From a virus, in IMG/VR virus record IMGVR_UViG_3300050120_000158, positions 1 through 64,000 of that record: a DNA stretch of 64,000 nucleotides; one strand, written 5' to 3'. Below are positions 39,054-46,775 of the stretch, in pieces. A model generated the notes under the pieces. That model saw only the letters and a program-made list of their open reading frames with translations. It was not told the DNA's origin and did not search any database. Every line of letters begins with the position of its first letter. Within the stretch, counting starts at the first letter, position 1. Made by a program: the position numbers and the translations under genes.

Positions 39054-40364
39054 ATGTCCGAGTACCTTACTAAGCGGAATGGCTACTGGCATTTTCAGCG
39101 ACGTGTTCCCCTTGAACTAGCTGGGCTAGATAAGCGCGGCATCGTAAGGCACTCAACCAAGATCGCGGTTCGCGCAGATCGCAGGGGTGCCCGCGCTGCT
39201 GGCATAGCCGCTGGAATGAACCGGGAGCTAGAAGCGTATTGGCGCGGGCTAGAGGAAGGCAAAGCGCAAGAAGCTATAGACCGCTATACGCGCGCTAGGA
39301 AACAAGCCCGTGCGTTCGGCTTTGAGTATGTGGAGACGCCGCAGCTAGTCGAGCGGCCAAGCGCATACGTGCTAGAGCGGCTTGAGAAACTGGTTACCAC
39401 CAAGACTCTTGACGATGCGAGCGCGCGTACTGCCGTACTTGGGTATGAAAACCGCCCAGTGGTCAAGCTGTCGGAAGTGTTCTCTAGGTTCGAACACCAG
39501 ACCCGGAACGAAGTTAAGGACATGTCGCCGGATCAGCTAAGGCGCTGGAAGAACGGTTACAGCCTATCGATGGCCGACCTAATCACCGCGATAGGCGACA
39601 AAGACGTAACCGCTATCAGCCATACCGATATCCTCGATTACCTCGATTGGTTAGAGGGTCGCGTTGACGAAGGCGACATAATCCCAAAAACGGCAAACAA
39701 GTACATCGGTCGCGCAAGCACAATGCTCAAGACCATTAACCGCAAACTTCGGCTTGGTATACCTGATCTGTTTTCCGGCATGCGCCTTCAGGGCGGGAAG
39801 AACGAGGTTCGGCCACCCTTCCCTACCGAGTTCGTCCAAGATCGAATATTGGCCGAAGGCGCTCTAATGGGGTTGAACGATGAAGCCCGCCGCGCCGTGT
39901 TCTTGATCGCGGATAGCGGCTTACGTCTATCGGAAGCCGTCAACCTAAACGAGACCACGATTTTCCTCGAATGCAGTGTCCCATATGTGAAGGTAATGCC
40001 CGATGGGCGGCGAGTTAAGACGCCGGACTCAATCAGGGAAATACCTCTTGTCGGAACGGCCCTAGCTGCAATGCGGCTGCATCCTAAGGGCTTTCCGCGT
40101 TATCAGGATAAGGGAGCATCGTTCTCGGCATACGTGAATGGGTACCTTAAAGACGCGGGCCTTCGCCCTACCCCGAAGCATACCGTGTACTCGCTAAGGC
40201 ACACGTTCAAGGATCGCTTGATCGCGCTCAAAGAGCAGGATTCTATGATAGAAGCATTGATGGGGCACGCCGATGACCATCCTAAGTATGGTGCCGGGCC
40301 GTCCCTTGAATTGAAACTAGAGGTGCTTCAGCGTATCGCCTTCAGGCCGCCCCGGGTCCTGTAG
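39054..40364 (+). CDS. int: tyrosine recombinase (integrase)
   Basis: A 436-residue protein, the only rightward gene. Start ATG 39054 (MSEYLTKRNGYWHFQRRVPL) is preferred because the upstream extension to 38895 would cover the repeat-bearing control region. The N-terminus resembles the DUF6538 arm-binding-like domain; a SAM-like core-binding domain follows. Catalytic residues: GLRLSEAVNL (Arg about 291), HTVYSLRHTF (H-x-L-R-H about 375-382), LMGHADD (His about 404) and nucleophile Tyr in HPKYGAG (about 412). Integrates or excises the phage. Its 3' end overlaps a leftward gene by 37 bp. Confidence 0.92.
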   Translation: MSEYLTKRNGYWHFQRRVPLELAGLDKRGIVRHSTKIAVRADRRGARAAGIAAGMNRELEAYWRGLEEGKAQEAIDRYTRARKQARAFGFEYVETPQLVERPSAYVLERLEKLVTTKTLDDASARTAVLGYENRPVVKLSEVFSRFEHQTRNEVKDMSPDQLRRWKNGYSLSMADLITAIGDKDVTAISHTDILDYLDWLEGRVDEGDIIPKTANKYIGRASTMLKTINRKLRLGIPDLFSGMRLQGGKNEVRPPFPTEFVQDRILAEGALMGLNDEARRAVFLIADSGLRLSEAVNLNETTIFLECSVPYVKVMPDGRRVKTPDSIREIPLVGTALAAMRLHPKGFPRYQDKGASFSAYVNGYLKDAGLRPTPKHTVYSLRHTFKDRLIALKEQDSMIEALMGHADDHPKYGAGPSLELKLEVLQRIAFRPPRVL

Positions 40365-40543
40365 CTGTCGAGCAGCGCGAGGGCGCGGGCTTCGGTATCG
40401 CCAGCCGCACGCATGGCCGCTAGGTCTAGTTCCAGCTTCTCGAATATCGGGATGGCTTTCGGGCCGTCCAGCACAACCAGATAGGCCGCGACGGCTAGGC
40501 CCCGCTCAAGTCGTTCGATTGTCACGGGTTCGCGGGATTGCAT
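40328..40543 (-). CDS. small hypothetical protein, convergent with the integrase
   Basis: A 71-residue, helix-rich protein (VTIERLERGLAVAAYLVVLD, then IFEKLELDLAAMRAAGDTEA). The reading frame has strong protein character; similar small proteins are familiar from alphaproteobacterial mobile elements, from memory only. Overlaps the integrase end by 37 bp on the opposite strand. Confidence 0.65.
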   Translation of the reverse strand: MQSREPVTIERLERGLAVAAYLVVLDGPKAIPIFEKLELDLAAMRAAGDTEARALALLDSYRTRGGLKAIR

Positions 40544-40578
40544 ATTATTGGCACGGTTCTTGCATGTATGGAAAATCT

Positions 40579-40592
40579 TGCAGGAACCTGCA
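40579..40592. repeat. palindromic repeat, perfect (AA form)
   Basis: TGCAGGAACCTGCA. Non-coding, between the 40613 and 40328 genes. Confidence 0.95.
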
Positions 40593-40612
40593 AGGCGACT
40601 AGGGGAATTGTA

Positions 40613-40846
40613 TCACAACCTAGTGCCTAAGACCACCGCATCGCGGTCGTGTCTATCGATGATAAACGGGGTATGCCATACCGGATGCACGTCGCAGATA
40701 CCCCGCATCCGCTCCATATCGATTTCGCTGGCCGTGTCGCTATAAATCATCTTGAGGTATTCCGGCTCCGAACCCTCGTAATGCTGGTGGACGCAGAACA
40801 CGTAGCGCTGGCCCCGGTCGCCAATCTTATGCGGAGGGAGAGTCAT
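40613..40846 (-). CDS. small hypothetical protein
   Basis: A 77-residue protein (GQRYVFCVHQHYEGSEPEYL). No family recognised. ATGA-type overlap with the upstream 40843 gene. Confidence 0.65.
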   Translation of the reverse strand: MTLPPHKIGDRGQRYVFCVHQHYEGSEPEYLKMIYSDTASEIDMERMRGICDVHPVWHTPFIIDRHDRDAVVLGTRL

Positions 40847-41040
40847 TCGCCGTACCGCTTCTTTATTTCGCGAAGACCGCCCTCAATGGTATCGGTCGGA
40901 ATAAGGTCTAGGGCTATTGCTAACTCCCGCATATCCTTAGCGGCGATTATCGCGTCCGCCTTGTCCGGTTCGTGCTTCACTACAATTGCCGAGGCTTGGG
41001 CAATCGCTATGATACCCTGTGCAATATCTGCGATATTCAT
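40843..41040 (-). CDS. small hypothetical protein
   Basis: A 65-residue, Ala/Ile-rich helical protein (MNIADIAQGIIAIAQASAIV). No clear membrane segment beyond the hydrophobic start. Overlaps both neighbours by four bases. Function unknown. Confidence 0.65.
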   Translation of the reverse strand: MNIADIAQGIIAIAQASAIVVKHEPDKADAIIAAKDMRELAIALDLIPTDTIEGGLREIKKRYGE

Positions 41041-41378
41041 GTGAATGAATGTCCCAAGAGCCTAAGCGCGTTGCAGGTAGAAACCTCGCACTCGACGGCT
41101 TCTTCGTAACTGTCGAAGTACATAGTCTCGCCGTCGCCGTGACATTGTACGTTGCCGTTGGAGTAGAAGCAATCTACGCTGGCTGAGCCACCCGTACTCG
41201 TATCGAATAGTGGTCCCTTGAGCCATCGGATAAAGAACTTCTGTCCGTCGTCAGTAGGTAGAACCTCGGAGAGCCGTTCGATCTGCCGGTTCCCAAGTAC
41301 TCGGGTGTCGAAAACCTTGTCCTTAAGAAGGCTTTCGACCGTTCCGTCAGCGTGAAAGGCTACAACGAGTTTAGGCAT
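41037..41378 (-). CDS. hypothetical protein
   Basis: A 113-residue alpha/beta protein. Start 41378 (MPKLVVAFHADGTVESLLKD) is used since the frame upstream belongs to the HNH gene. Residues 50-90 are beta-rich. No family recognised. Confidence 0.65.
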   Translation of the reverse strand: MPKLVVAFHADGTVESLLKDKVFDTRVLGNRQIERLSEVLPTDDGQKFFIRWLKGPLFDTSTGGSASVDCFYSNGNVQCHGDGETMYFDSYEEAVECEVSTCNALRLLGHSFT

Positions 41379-41379
41379 T

Positions 41380-41877
41380 TCAAATACTCCGATTATTGAT
41401 TTGTTCGCTTCGTGTGGCCCATGTGCAATTGTCGAGATTATAATGCCCGTCGTTTTCCTTCCGTTCAATAGATAAATCTCCGTCAGGCTTTAATCCCATA
41501 TCCTCCAAGAAATTTTCGAATACATGCCAGCGCACACAAACGTAGATGCCGCGACCGCCATAATGCTTAAATCGATTGTGCTTAGGGTAATAGCAACGTT
41601 TCATCATATTCTGCCAAGCAGTGTACTCGACACTTTTGCCAGATTTACGAGCGTGACCATGCGTGGTTAAGCGCTCTACATTCGTGTCAATACGAAAACA
41701 ACCGCAGGATTGCGTATGGCCACTTCTGAGATTTGAGCCGCAAACTATGCAAATGGTTTCGCATTCACAGATGCACGTCCAGTAGATTTGCTCGCAAGAG
41801 GTATGCGCCCTTGCTAGTACGGTCAACCGTCCGAATTGCTTCCCTATTAACGGAATAGCTTGCCGACCGCGCGCCAT
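41380..41877 (-). CDS. HNH homing endonuclease, GRG-type (copy 2 of 4)
   Basis: A 165-residue protein with GGAG before ATG 41877. Zinc module (CICECETICIVCGSN ... SCGCF), WQNMMKRCYYPKH, YGGRGIYVCVRWHVFENFLE, DMGLKPDGDLSIER, NDGHYNLDNCTWATRSEQIN. Follows two strong hairpins, so it may rely on readthrough or a nearby promoter. Confidence 0.85.
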   Translation of the reverse strand: MARGRQAIPLIGKQFGRLTVLARAHTSCEQIYWTCICECETICIVCGSNLRSGHTQSCGCFRIDTNVERLTTHGHARKSGKSVEYTAWQNMMKRCYYPKHNRFKHYGGRGIYVCVRWHVFENFLEDMGLKPDGDLSIERKENDGHYNLDNCTWATRSEQINNRSI

Positions 41878-41895
41878 GGTAGCTCCAAAAAACGT

Positions 41896-41983
41896 GCGCC
41901 GGATCAGGGCTAAGGGAGGCGTCCCCATACTGATCCGGCGCAATTGGCTAGCGATGGGATGCCCTCTCGCCGCTAACCAATTG
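41896..41983. terminator. two consecutive hairpins after the 42082 gene
   Basis: First: perfect 12-bp inverted repeat (41896-41907 with 41930-41941), 22-base loop. Second: 13-bp arms with one mismatch (41941-41953 with 41971-41983), 17-base loop. They share one base and form a back-to-back pair in the leader of the HNH gene. No T-run on the minus strand. Termination or attenuation at the end of the Ycf46 module is likely. Confidence 0.55.
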
Positions 41984-42081
41984 GTGACCGGGGCGCAGTG
42001 TTACAAACAACGCTCCCGGTCCGCTGACTATTTAAGGAGTCATGCTTATCCGGTTGCCGCACACAGCCCTAGATGTTGTGG

Positions 42082-42612
42082 TCATGTCATCCAGCCATGT
42101 TCGACTGCCTTGGCATTGCCGAGTGTCGGCTCAAAAGCGAAAAGCTCTCCCCAACTCAGCTTCCCGTGGTTGATTTTCGCCGTCAAAGCGCGATCCATTT
42201 GGCGAAGTGCATTCATCGCGCTATCCGCCTGCTCTTGCGAACGAAACGCGAGCGCACGGTTATGGTCGGAGGTCCATTCAAAGGCCGCCGAGCCCGTCAG
42301 AACCTGTACGGCGAGGTATTTCGTCCCCGGCGCCTCGATAAGCCATCGGAAATCATCTCCTTGCGGCAGCCCCTCCACCATGTGGCGGACCATCGCGTCG
42401 GCCTGCGTTGCGTCGAAAAGATTGGTGCCGCTAGGCTCATGCTTCATCGGGTGAGGCGTATGCTCGTTGAACGCCGCCTTGAAGCTGATCCCGGCGTCGG
42501 GACTGAAATCCTCCGGAAGTTTCCAGCCAAGGAAACGGTTCACCATGTGCTCGATTTGCTTTTTCAACATCTGGTAGCCCTTAGCGTTTGTGTGTCGGAA
42601 CCGGATAAGCAT
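42082..42612 (-). CDS. hypothetical protein, last gene of the Ycf46-like module
   Basis: A 176-residue protein. Helical N-terminus (QMLKKQIEHMVNRFLGWKLP), then TKYLAVQVLTGSAAFEWTSD. No family recognised. It lies downstream of the DUF2997 gene and before the double hairpin, so it probably belongs to the same transcript as the AAA+ ATPase. Confidence 0.7.
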   Translation of the reverse strand: MLIRFRHTNAKGYQMLKKQIEHMVNRFLGWKLPEDFSPDAGISFKAAFNEHTPHPMKHEPSGTNLFDATQADAMVRHMVEGLPQGDDFRWLIEAPGTKYLAVQVLTGSAAFEWTSDHNRALAFRSQEQADSAMNALRQMDRALTAKINHGKLSWGELFAFEPTLGNAKAVEHGWMT

Positions 42613-42649
42613 GTAAGGAGTTAAAAGGACTAAACCCCGCGCCAGCGTT

Positions 42650-42663
42650 TGCAGGTTCCTGCA
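42650..42663. repeat. palindromic repeat, perfect (TT form)
   Basis: TGCAGGTTCCTGCA. Non-coding, two bases after the DUF2997 stop. Confidence 0.95.
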
Positions 42664-42665
42664 AG

Positions 42666-42863
42666 CTACCAGTTCTGGGCGACGGCCTGACCCTGTGACG
42701 CGGCGGCTTGATCGTCGTACTCGGGCTTGAGGTTCCGGGTCGCCGAACCGGCAAGCGCCGCTTCAATGCTGGCGGTAGCGGCAATACACGCATCGCCGGT
42801 TTCGCCTTCGACGTTGACCTTGCTGGTTCCGAACTTGTCGATGGTAACAATGATCTTGGGCAT
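42666..42863 (-). CDS. DUF2997 family protein
   Basis: A 65-residue protein: MPKIIVTIDKFGTSKVNVEG followed by ETGDACIAATASIEAALAG, the standard DUF2997 layout (two strands, a G-x-x-C turn, one helix), with a polar tail. In bacteria and phages this family often neighbours DUF1257 and a Ycf46-like ATPase; the role is unknown. Confidence 0.8.
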   Translation of the reverse strand: MPKIIVTIDKFGTSKVNVEGETGDACIAATASIEAALAGSATRNLKPEYDDQAAASQGQAVAQNW

Positions 42864-42912
42864 TTCAGTATTCCTTGATGAATGAATTAGTGGGGCTGTT
42901 GGGCGACGGGCC

Positions 42913-43356
42913 TTAGGCGTATTCTGCCGTCAGCAAAATCTCGCCGTTCTTCCCGGCTTCGCGAACAACCTGATGACCGGCAAGGGCCATTTGCTTTTCC
43001 GTGACATGGACGCCGTACATCTGCACGAGCTTGGCGATTGCAAGCTTGTCGCGGGGTTCGCCCGGCTCAATCTCGCACGCCAGCACTGAACCATTGACCC
43101 CTCGGCCGTAGTTCATGTCGCCGTCGAACACCGGCATGTACGAACCGTCCGGCTGTTTGACGAGCCCAACGTCATAGCGCTGGCCGGGCAACTCGATGGT
43201 GTAGTCGCACGTGTTGGGCTGTCCCTCGTAGGTGCGGAACGTGCCGCTCTGCGAGAGGTTGATGCTGATCCCGCTCTGCTTCAGTTCCGCAATCGCGGTA
43301 CGGAGGCAATCGATTTCGGTGATTTTAACGTCCTTGATGATGGTATTGTGGCTCAT
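42913..43356 (-). CDS. DUF1257 (Ycf35-like) protein
   Basis: A 147-residue protein starting MSHNTIIKDVKITEIDCLRT, with YEGQ, YDVGLVKQPDGSYMPVFDGD, a Q-MYGVH segment and a final HQVVREAGKNGEILLT, the landmarks of DUF1257/Ycf35. Together with the DUF2997 protein and the AAA+ ATPase it forms the cyanobacterial/plastid-type trio. Probably a cofactor or substrate-binding partner of the ATPase; inference. Confidence 0.8.
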   Translation of the reverse strand: MSHNTIIKDVKITEIDCLRTAIAELKQSGISINLSQSGTFRTYEGQPNTCDYTIELPGQRYDVGLVKQPDGSYMPVFDGDMNYGRGVNGSVLACEIEPGEPRDKLAIAKLVQMYGVHVTEKQMALAGHQVVREAGKNGEILLTAEYA

Positions 43357-43363
43357 GGCACCC

Positions 43364-44002
43364 TCACTTGATTTTGATGTTACGCCGGGATGGCGAACGA
43401 TTGATCTTGATCTGGCCCTTTTCGGTTTCGACGGTTTTAACGGAAACGACGGGCCTCTTTCTCGTTTCCGCTTCTACGATTACCGTCTGGAAGAATTCAT
43501 CGGGCTCCCAGTTGTATTGATCGACCCTGCTAAGGTCGAACGTATATCCGAGTATATCGAATTGATCGGGCGGCACAATATCGAAACGCCCCTCAATAAT
43601 CCCGCTAGCCATCGTGGCATTCGGGTTCTCGGTGAAGGGAATGACAAGGCGACAAAGCGCCGCCTCGTCTCGCATGAGTAGCACAAACAGACCTGTATCA
43701 TACGTTAGATCGCTTCCCTTCTTGCGTTCGATCTTGACGGTTACGCATGCACCCTCTTGGAGAGTGTACCGGCCTGTGACCCATACGCCGTGGTTGCGGT
43801 TCCGCTGGCCTGCCGGTATCTGATCGGAGCGCCCGATTTCAGCAACCTCGTTCTCTGCTCGACGCGATGCCTGCTGTAGCGGGGTATCGGTAAAGCCGGG
43901 CCTACGTCGATAGAATTGCGCGACCTTGACCGTACCGGCATACAGAGCGCCGCCGTTAGCGGCACTGAAACTCTCCATACCTGATATTACGCCTAAAATC
44001 AT
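43364..44002 (-). CDS. hypothetical protein of the Ycf46-like module
   Basis: A 212-residue protein. A beta-rich body (NHGVWVTGRYTLQEGACVTV, GLFVLLMRDEAALCRLVIPF) and basic C-terminal tag NRSPSRRNIKIK. No family recognised. Eight bases from the DUF1257 start. Confidence 0.7.
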   Translation of the reverse strand: MILGVISGMESFSAANGGALYAGTVKVAQFYRRRPGFTDTPLQQASRRAENEVAEIGRSDQIPAGQRNRNHGVWVTGRYTLQEGACVTVKIERKKGSDLTYDTGLFVLLMRDEAALCRLVIPFTENPNATMASGIIEGRFDIVPPDQFDILGYTFDLSRVDQYNWEPDEFFQTVIVEAETRKRPVVSVKTVETEKGQIKINRSPSRRNIKIK

Positions 44003-44061
44003 TTGGTGGCTCCGTATAAAGTCGTTGCACGCTGCCGGATGCTAGAACGCCCGGCAAGCGG

Positions 44062-44574
44062 TTACAAGTTAATTCGGCTTCCCTTGTTAGCCCCTTGCTC
44101 CGCGTTGGTCGCCCATCGACAGTTTAGCTTCTCATAATTACCGTCTGTGTTGGGATAACGATCAAGCGTTTTACCGGCAGGCCGATTACCCATGTCGTGT
44201 AAAAAGTTCTCGAAATCGAACCAACGCGGGCAAACACTAATACCGCGAGCGCCATACCGGTAATACCTATTGTTATTTTTGTCATAGCACCTCGAATGCA
44301 TCGCCATCCAACTTCTAAACGTCCCGGTAGGGTAGATGCCTTGCTTACGTCCAACACTGTGTCCGTGCGTAGTTTGCACAACCCTTGCACGATCCACTTG
44401 TAAACACTTGCAAGATTGGGTATGGCCGCTGCGCAAATTGTCGGTCTGCACAACAATTAGAGTTCCGCAATCGCACAGGCAATTCCACTGTGTTTTTCCG
44501 TTTTTATTGGCCGCTGCACCCTGAACAAGCAATCTGGTAAAACGGTGGCCAGCAAGGTTTACTTTGGCTATCAA
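44062..44574 (-). CDS. HNH homing endonuclease, GRG-type (copy 3 of 4)
   Basis: A 170-residue protein. TTG start at 44574 overlapping the upstream TGA (TTGA). CLCDCGTLIVV ... SCKCL zinc module, WMAMHSRCYDKNN, YGARGISVCPRWFDFENFLH, TLDRYPNTDGNYEKLNCRWA. The GGRG motif reads GARG here. Inserted between the ATPase side and the DUF1257 side of the module. Confidence 0.85.
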   Translation of the reverse strand: MIAKVNLAGHRFTRLLVQGAAANKNGKTQWNCLCDCGTLIVVQTDNLRSGHTQSCKCLQVDRARVVQTTHGHSVGRKQGIYPTGTFRSWMAMHSRCYDKNNNRYYRYGARGISVCPRWFDFENFLHDMGNRPAGKTLDRYPNTDGNYEKLNCRWATNAEQGANKGSRINL

Positions 44575-44912
44575 TACGGAACCCCATTCTTGATGATCTG
44601 AGTAACCGTTTTCCGACCATCCTTATCGACCATGACCATTTCGACGTTATGCCCGGTCATCACCGAATGCATCAAACGAATTGCACGTTTGATCGTTTCG
44701 GATTTGTCAGCCTCGATAATGCCCATGACTTCCTCAAGCATCAAGGTATGGTTCGCGGGCATACGAACCGTGATGCTCTTGGGTGGTGTCTTGTCCGCTG
44801 GTGGTGTTGGGTCAGCGGCCATTATTTTAGCTACCGCCACCATTGGCTTGAACCCCGACGACTTATTCAGTTGTGGAACGGTGAGCGGACGAACAGGCAG
44901 TTTCAGAACCAT
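44571..44912 (-). CDS. putative ribbon-helix-helix-like protein
   Basis: A 113-residue protein. Start 44912 (MVLKLPVRPLTVPQLNKSSG, tag-like) leaves the palindrome outside. After a Pro-rich linker, SITVRMPANHTLMLEEVMGI then EADKSETIKRAIRLMHSV has the strand-helix-helix pattern of CopG/MetJ-type DNA-binding proteins. It could be the regulator of the module or even of the palindromic repeat, which lies 25 bp before its start. Confidence 0.5.
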   Translation of the reverse strand: MVLKLPVRPLTVPQLNKSSGFKPMVAVAKIMAADPTPPADKTPPKSITVRMPANHTLMLEEVMGIIEADKSETIKRAIRLMHSVMTGHNVEMVMVDKDGRKTVTQIIKNGVPY

Positions 44913-44936
44913 AGTATTATTCCCTTGTGAGTTGTT

Positions 44937-44950
44937 TGCAGGTTCCTGCA
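44937..44950. repeat. palindromic repeat, perfect (TT form)
   Basis: TGCAGGTTCCTGCA. Non-coding, between the AAA+ ATPase stop and the 44912 start. Confidence 0.95.
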
Positions 44951-44953
44951 AGT

Positions 44954-46693
44954 CTAGCCGTCGAGACCCTTACCCTTCGACGGCTTGGCAGGCATATTGA
45001 TCCGACGCGCGCCGGGCAGTGCCCCTGCCTTAACCGGCAAAGTCTTGGGCGGTGCAACGCCGTCAAAGTGCATTCCAGATGACGCTGGCTTGGCGTTGTT
45101 CTTGGCCCATTCGTGCATGGCCTGCACTCGATCCGGGAAAGCATCGTGCAGCGGACGGATAGCTTTGGCCTCGTCCAAGAACACTTTGACGCCGGGCTTT
45201 TTCTGCTTGAGGTTGAAGCTCTCAAGCAACCCGGTCTTGACGAGTTCTTCAAGCTCCGCGCCGACGAAGTGATCCGTCGCCATGGCGATAGCGTTGATAT
45301 CCTCGCCGCTCAACGAGTTTTCGTGGCCCCGGTTCTTGAGGTGGATTTTGATGATTTCTTCGCGTTCTTCGACCGAAGGGAACGTAACAGCGAAGATTTC
45401 ATCGAGCCGCCCCTTTCGCATAAGCTCCGGGGGAAGACCCGTCACGTTATTGGCAGTCATAACGACGAAAACGGGGTACTTTTCGCTGTCCCTATCCTGC
45501 ATCCACGAAAGGAAGCTACCGAATACACGCATGCCCACGCCCCCGTCACCGGCTGCGCCGTTCATGCCCCCGAATGCCTTGTCCACTTCGTCAAGCAGCA
45601 AGACGCAAGGGGCCATGCTTTCGATCATAACGAGGGCTTGTCGCATCCGGCCCTCGCTCTCGCCGATGAACTTGCCGAAGATTTTCCCGATATCGAATTT
45701 GACGAGCGGGACAAGCAGCGTGCTTGCCGTAGCCTTGGCGACGAGCGACTTTCCGCCGCCCGGGGGGCCAACGCACATGAAGCCCCTCGGAACTTCTACG
45801 CCGTAGCCCTTAGCTTCCGGCGAATAGGCATTGACCCGCTTTTTGAGCCACGCCTTGAGCAAGTCGAGACCGCCAACGTCCGACATATTCCGGGGCTGCA
45901 TCAATTCGAGAATGTCTGTCTTCTTGATCGCTTCGGTCTTGTGCTTGAGAACAACCTTGATGTAGTCGTCGGGATGCTGCTCGCCGTCCTCCCGAGTTTC
46001 GATTACGTTCTGGGTTTCAACGATACCGAGCGCCAGCGCCGTCTCGAATTCGTTGATCGTCATGCCGACCGCGTTCTGCACGATGGTATCGATCTGCCCC
46101 GCATCGAAATCCGGCTGGGCGCTGTCCTCGATGCTGTCCATGGTCTGCTGATAGCAGTCCAAGAGTTCGGCATGGGACGGCGGACGAAAATCCATGACGT
46201 GAATATCGTCCTCAAGCTCAATCGGTATTTTGACGTTCTCAGGAACGAGAAACACCAACCGGTGATCGTGTTCTCGGGCCTTAGCAACGAAGTCTCGAAT
46301 GTCCTGCTGGATCATCGCCTTGTCGAAGTGGAAGTGCAGATGGTGCAGCACAAAGATCGCCGGGGCCGTTTCCTTTATGGCAAACTCAAGGGCCATGTGA
46401 ACGTCGATAGTCCGTTCGATAGGGCCTCCTACCGGCTTTGCGATATCAATCCCATCCGTCAAACCGGCTGACGGGTCGGGAAACCGTTGCCAACCCTTGT
46501 TGCAGGTCCACATGAGGAATTGGACCGTTTTCTCGACGCTGATATCCTGAATGCAAGACGCCGCCCGTACAAGTTCCCGGGTACGAATGGCATAAACACC
46601 GATAGCAGCATTCGAGTTTTGCTTGAACTCGGTTTTGAAAAGGTCCGCGTTTTTGATTTCGCGGGTTTCGGCAGTGGTCATAAGCACGGGCAT
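44954..46693 (-). CDS. Ycf46-like AAA+ ATPase
   Basis: A 579-residue protein. Start 46693 (MPVLMTTAETREIKNADLFK) has GGAG seven bases upstream. Residues about 20-195 form the Ycf46-type N-terminal region (IFVLHHLHFHFDKAMIQQDI, LVFLVPENVKIPIELEDDI) similar in fold to a degenerate AAA module. A classic AAA domain follows: GPPGGGKS (309-316), LLLDEVDKAF (364-373), TANNVTGLPPELMRKGRLDE (sensor 1 and Arg fingers about 426/429). C-terminal tag RRINMPAKPSKGK. Expected hexameric remodelling ATPase; partners are probably the DUF1257 and DUF2997 proteins downstream. Confidence 0.85.
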   Translation of the reverse strand: MPVLMTTAETREIKNADLFKTEFKQNSNAAIGVYAIRTRELVRAASCIQDISVEKTVQFLMWTCNKGWQRFPDPSAGLTDGIDIAKPVGGPIERTIDVHMALEFAIKETAPAIFVLHHLHFHFDKAMIQQDIRDFVAKAREHDHRLVFLVPENVKIPIELEDDIHVMDFRPPSHAELLDCYQQTMDSIEDSAQPDFDAGQIDTIVQNAVGMTINEFETALALGIVETQNVIETREDGEQHPDDYIKVVLKHKTEAIKKTDILELMQPRNMSDVGGLDLLKAWLKKRVNAYSPEAKGYGVEVPRGFMCVGPPGGGKSLVAKATASTLLVPLVKFDIGKIFGKFIGESEGRMRQALVMIESMAPCVLLLDEVDKAFGGMNGAAGDGGVGMRVFGSFLSWMQDRDSEKYPVFVVMTANNVTGLPPELMRKGRLDEIFAVTFPSVEEREEIIKIHLKNRGHENSLSGEDINAIAMATDHFVGAELEELVKTGLLESFNLKQKKPGVKVFLDEAKAIRPLHDAFPDRVQAMHEWAKNNAKPASSGMHFDGVAPPKTLPVKAGALPGARRINMPAKPSKGKGLDG

Positions 46694-46728
46694 CACAAAG
46701 CTCCGATTTGAGGGCATCCAATGGGGCG

Positions 46729-46757
46729 AGTATAGGCCCGGCTGTCTTACGCCGCAA
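46729..46757 (-). promoter_or_regulatory. predicted promoter of the Ycf46-like module
   Basis: Minus strand TTGCGG (46752-46757), 17-bp spacer, TATACT (46729-46734). About 36 bp upstream of the chosen start. A reversed copy of the 14-bp element lies just upstream (46761-46774). Confidence 0.7.
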
Positions 46758-46760
46758 GCA

Positions 46761-46774
46761 AAAAATCTGCGATA
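46761..46774. repeat. intergenic 14-bp element (opposite orientation)
   Basis: AAAAATCTGCGATA, reverse complement of TATCGCAGATTTTT, immediately upstream of the -35 at 46752. Confidence 0.7.
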
Positions 46775-46775
46775 A

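Noticed and set aside
45113-46471. A 452-codon open frame on the + strand
   Set aside because: Antisense to the AAA+ ATPase, whose conserved motifs are on the minus strand. The frame has His/Arg/Leu-rich shadow composition.
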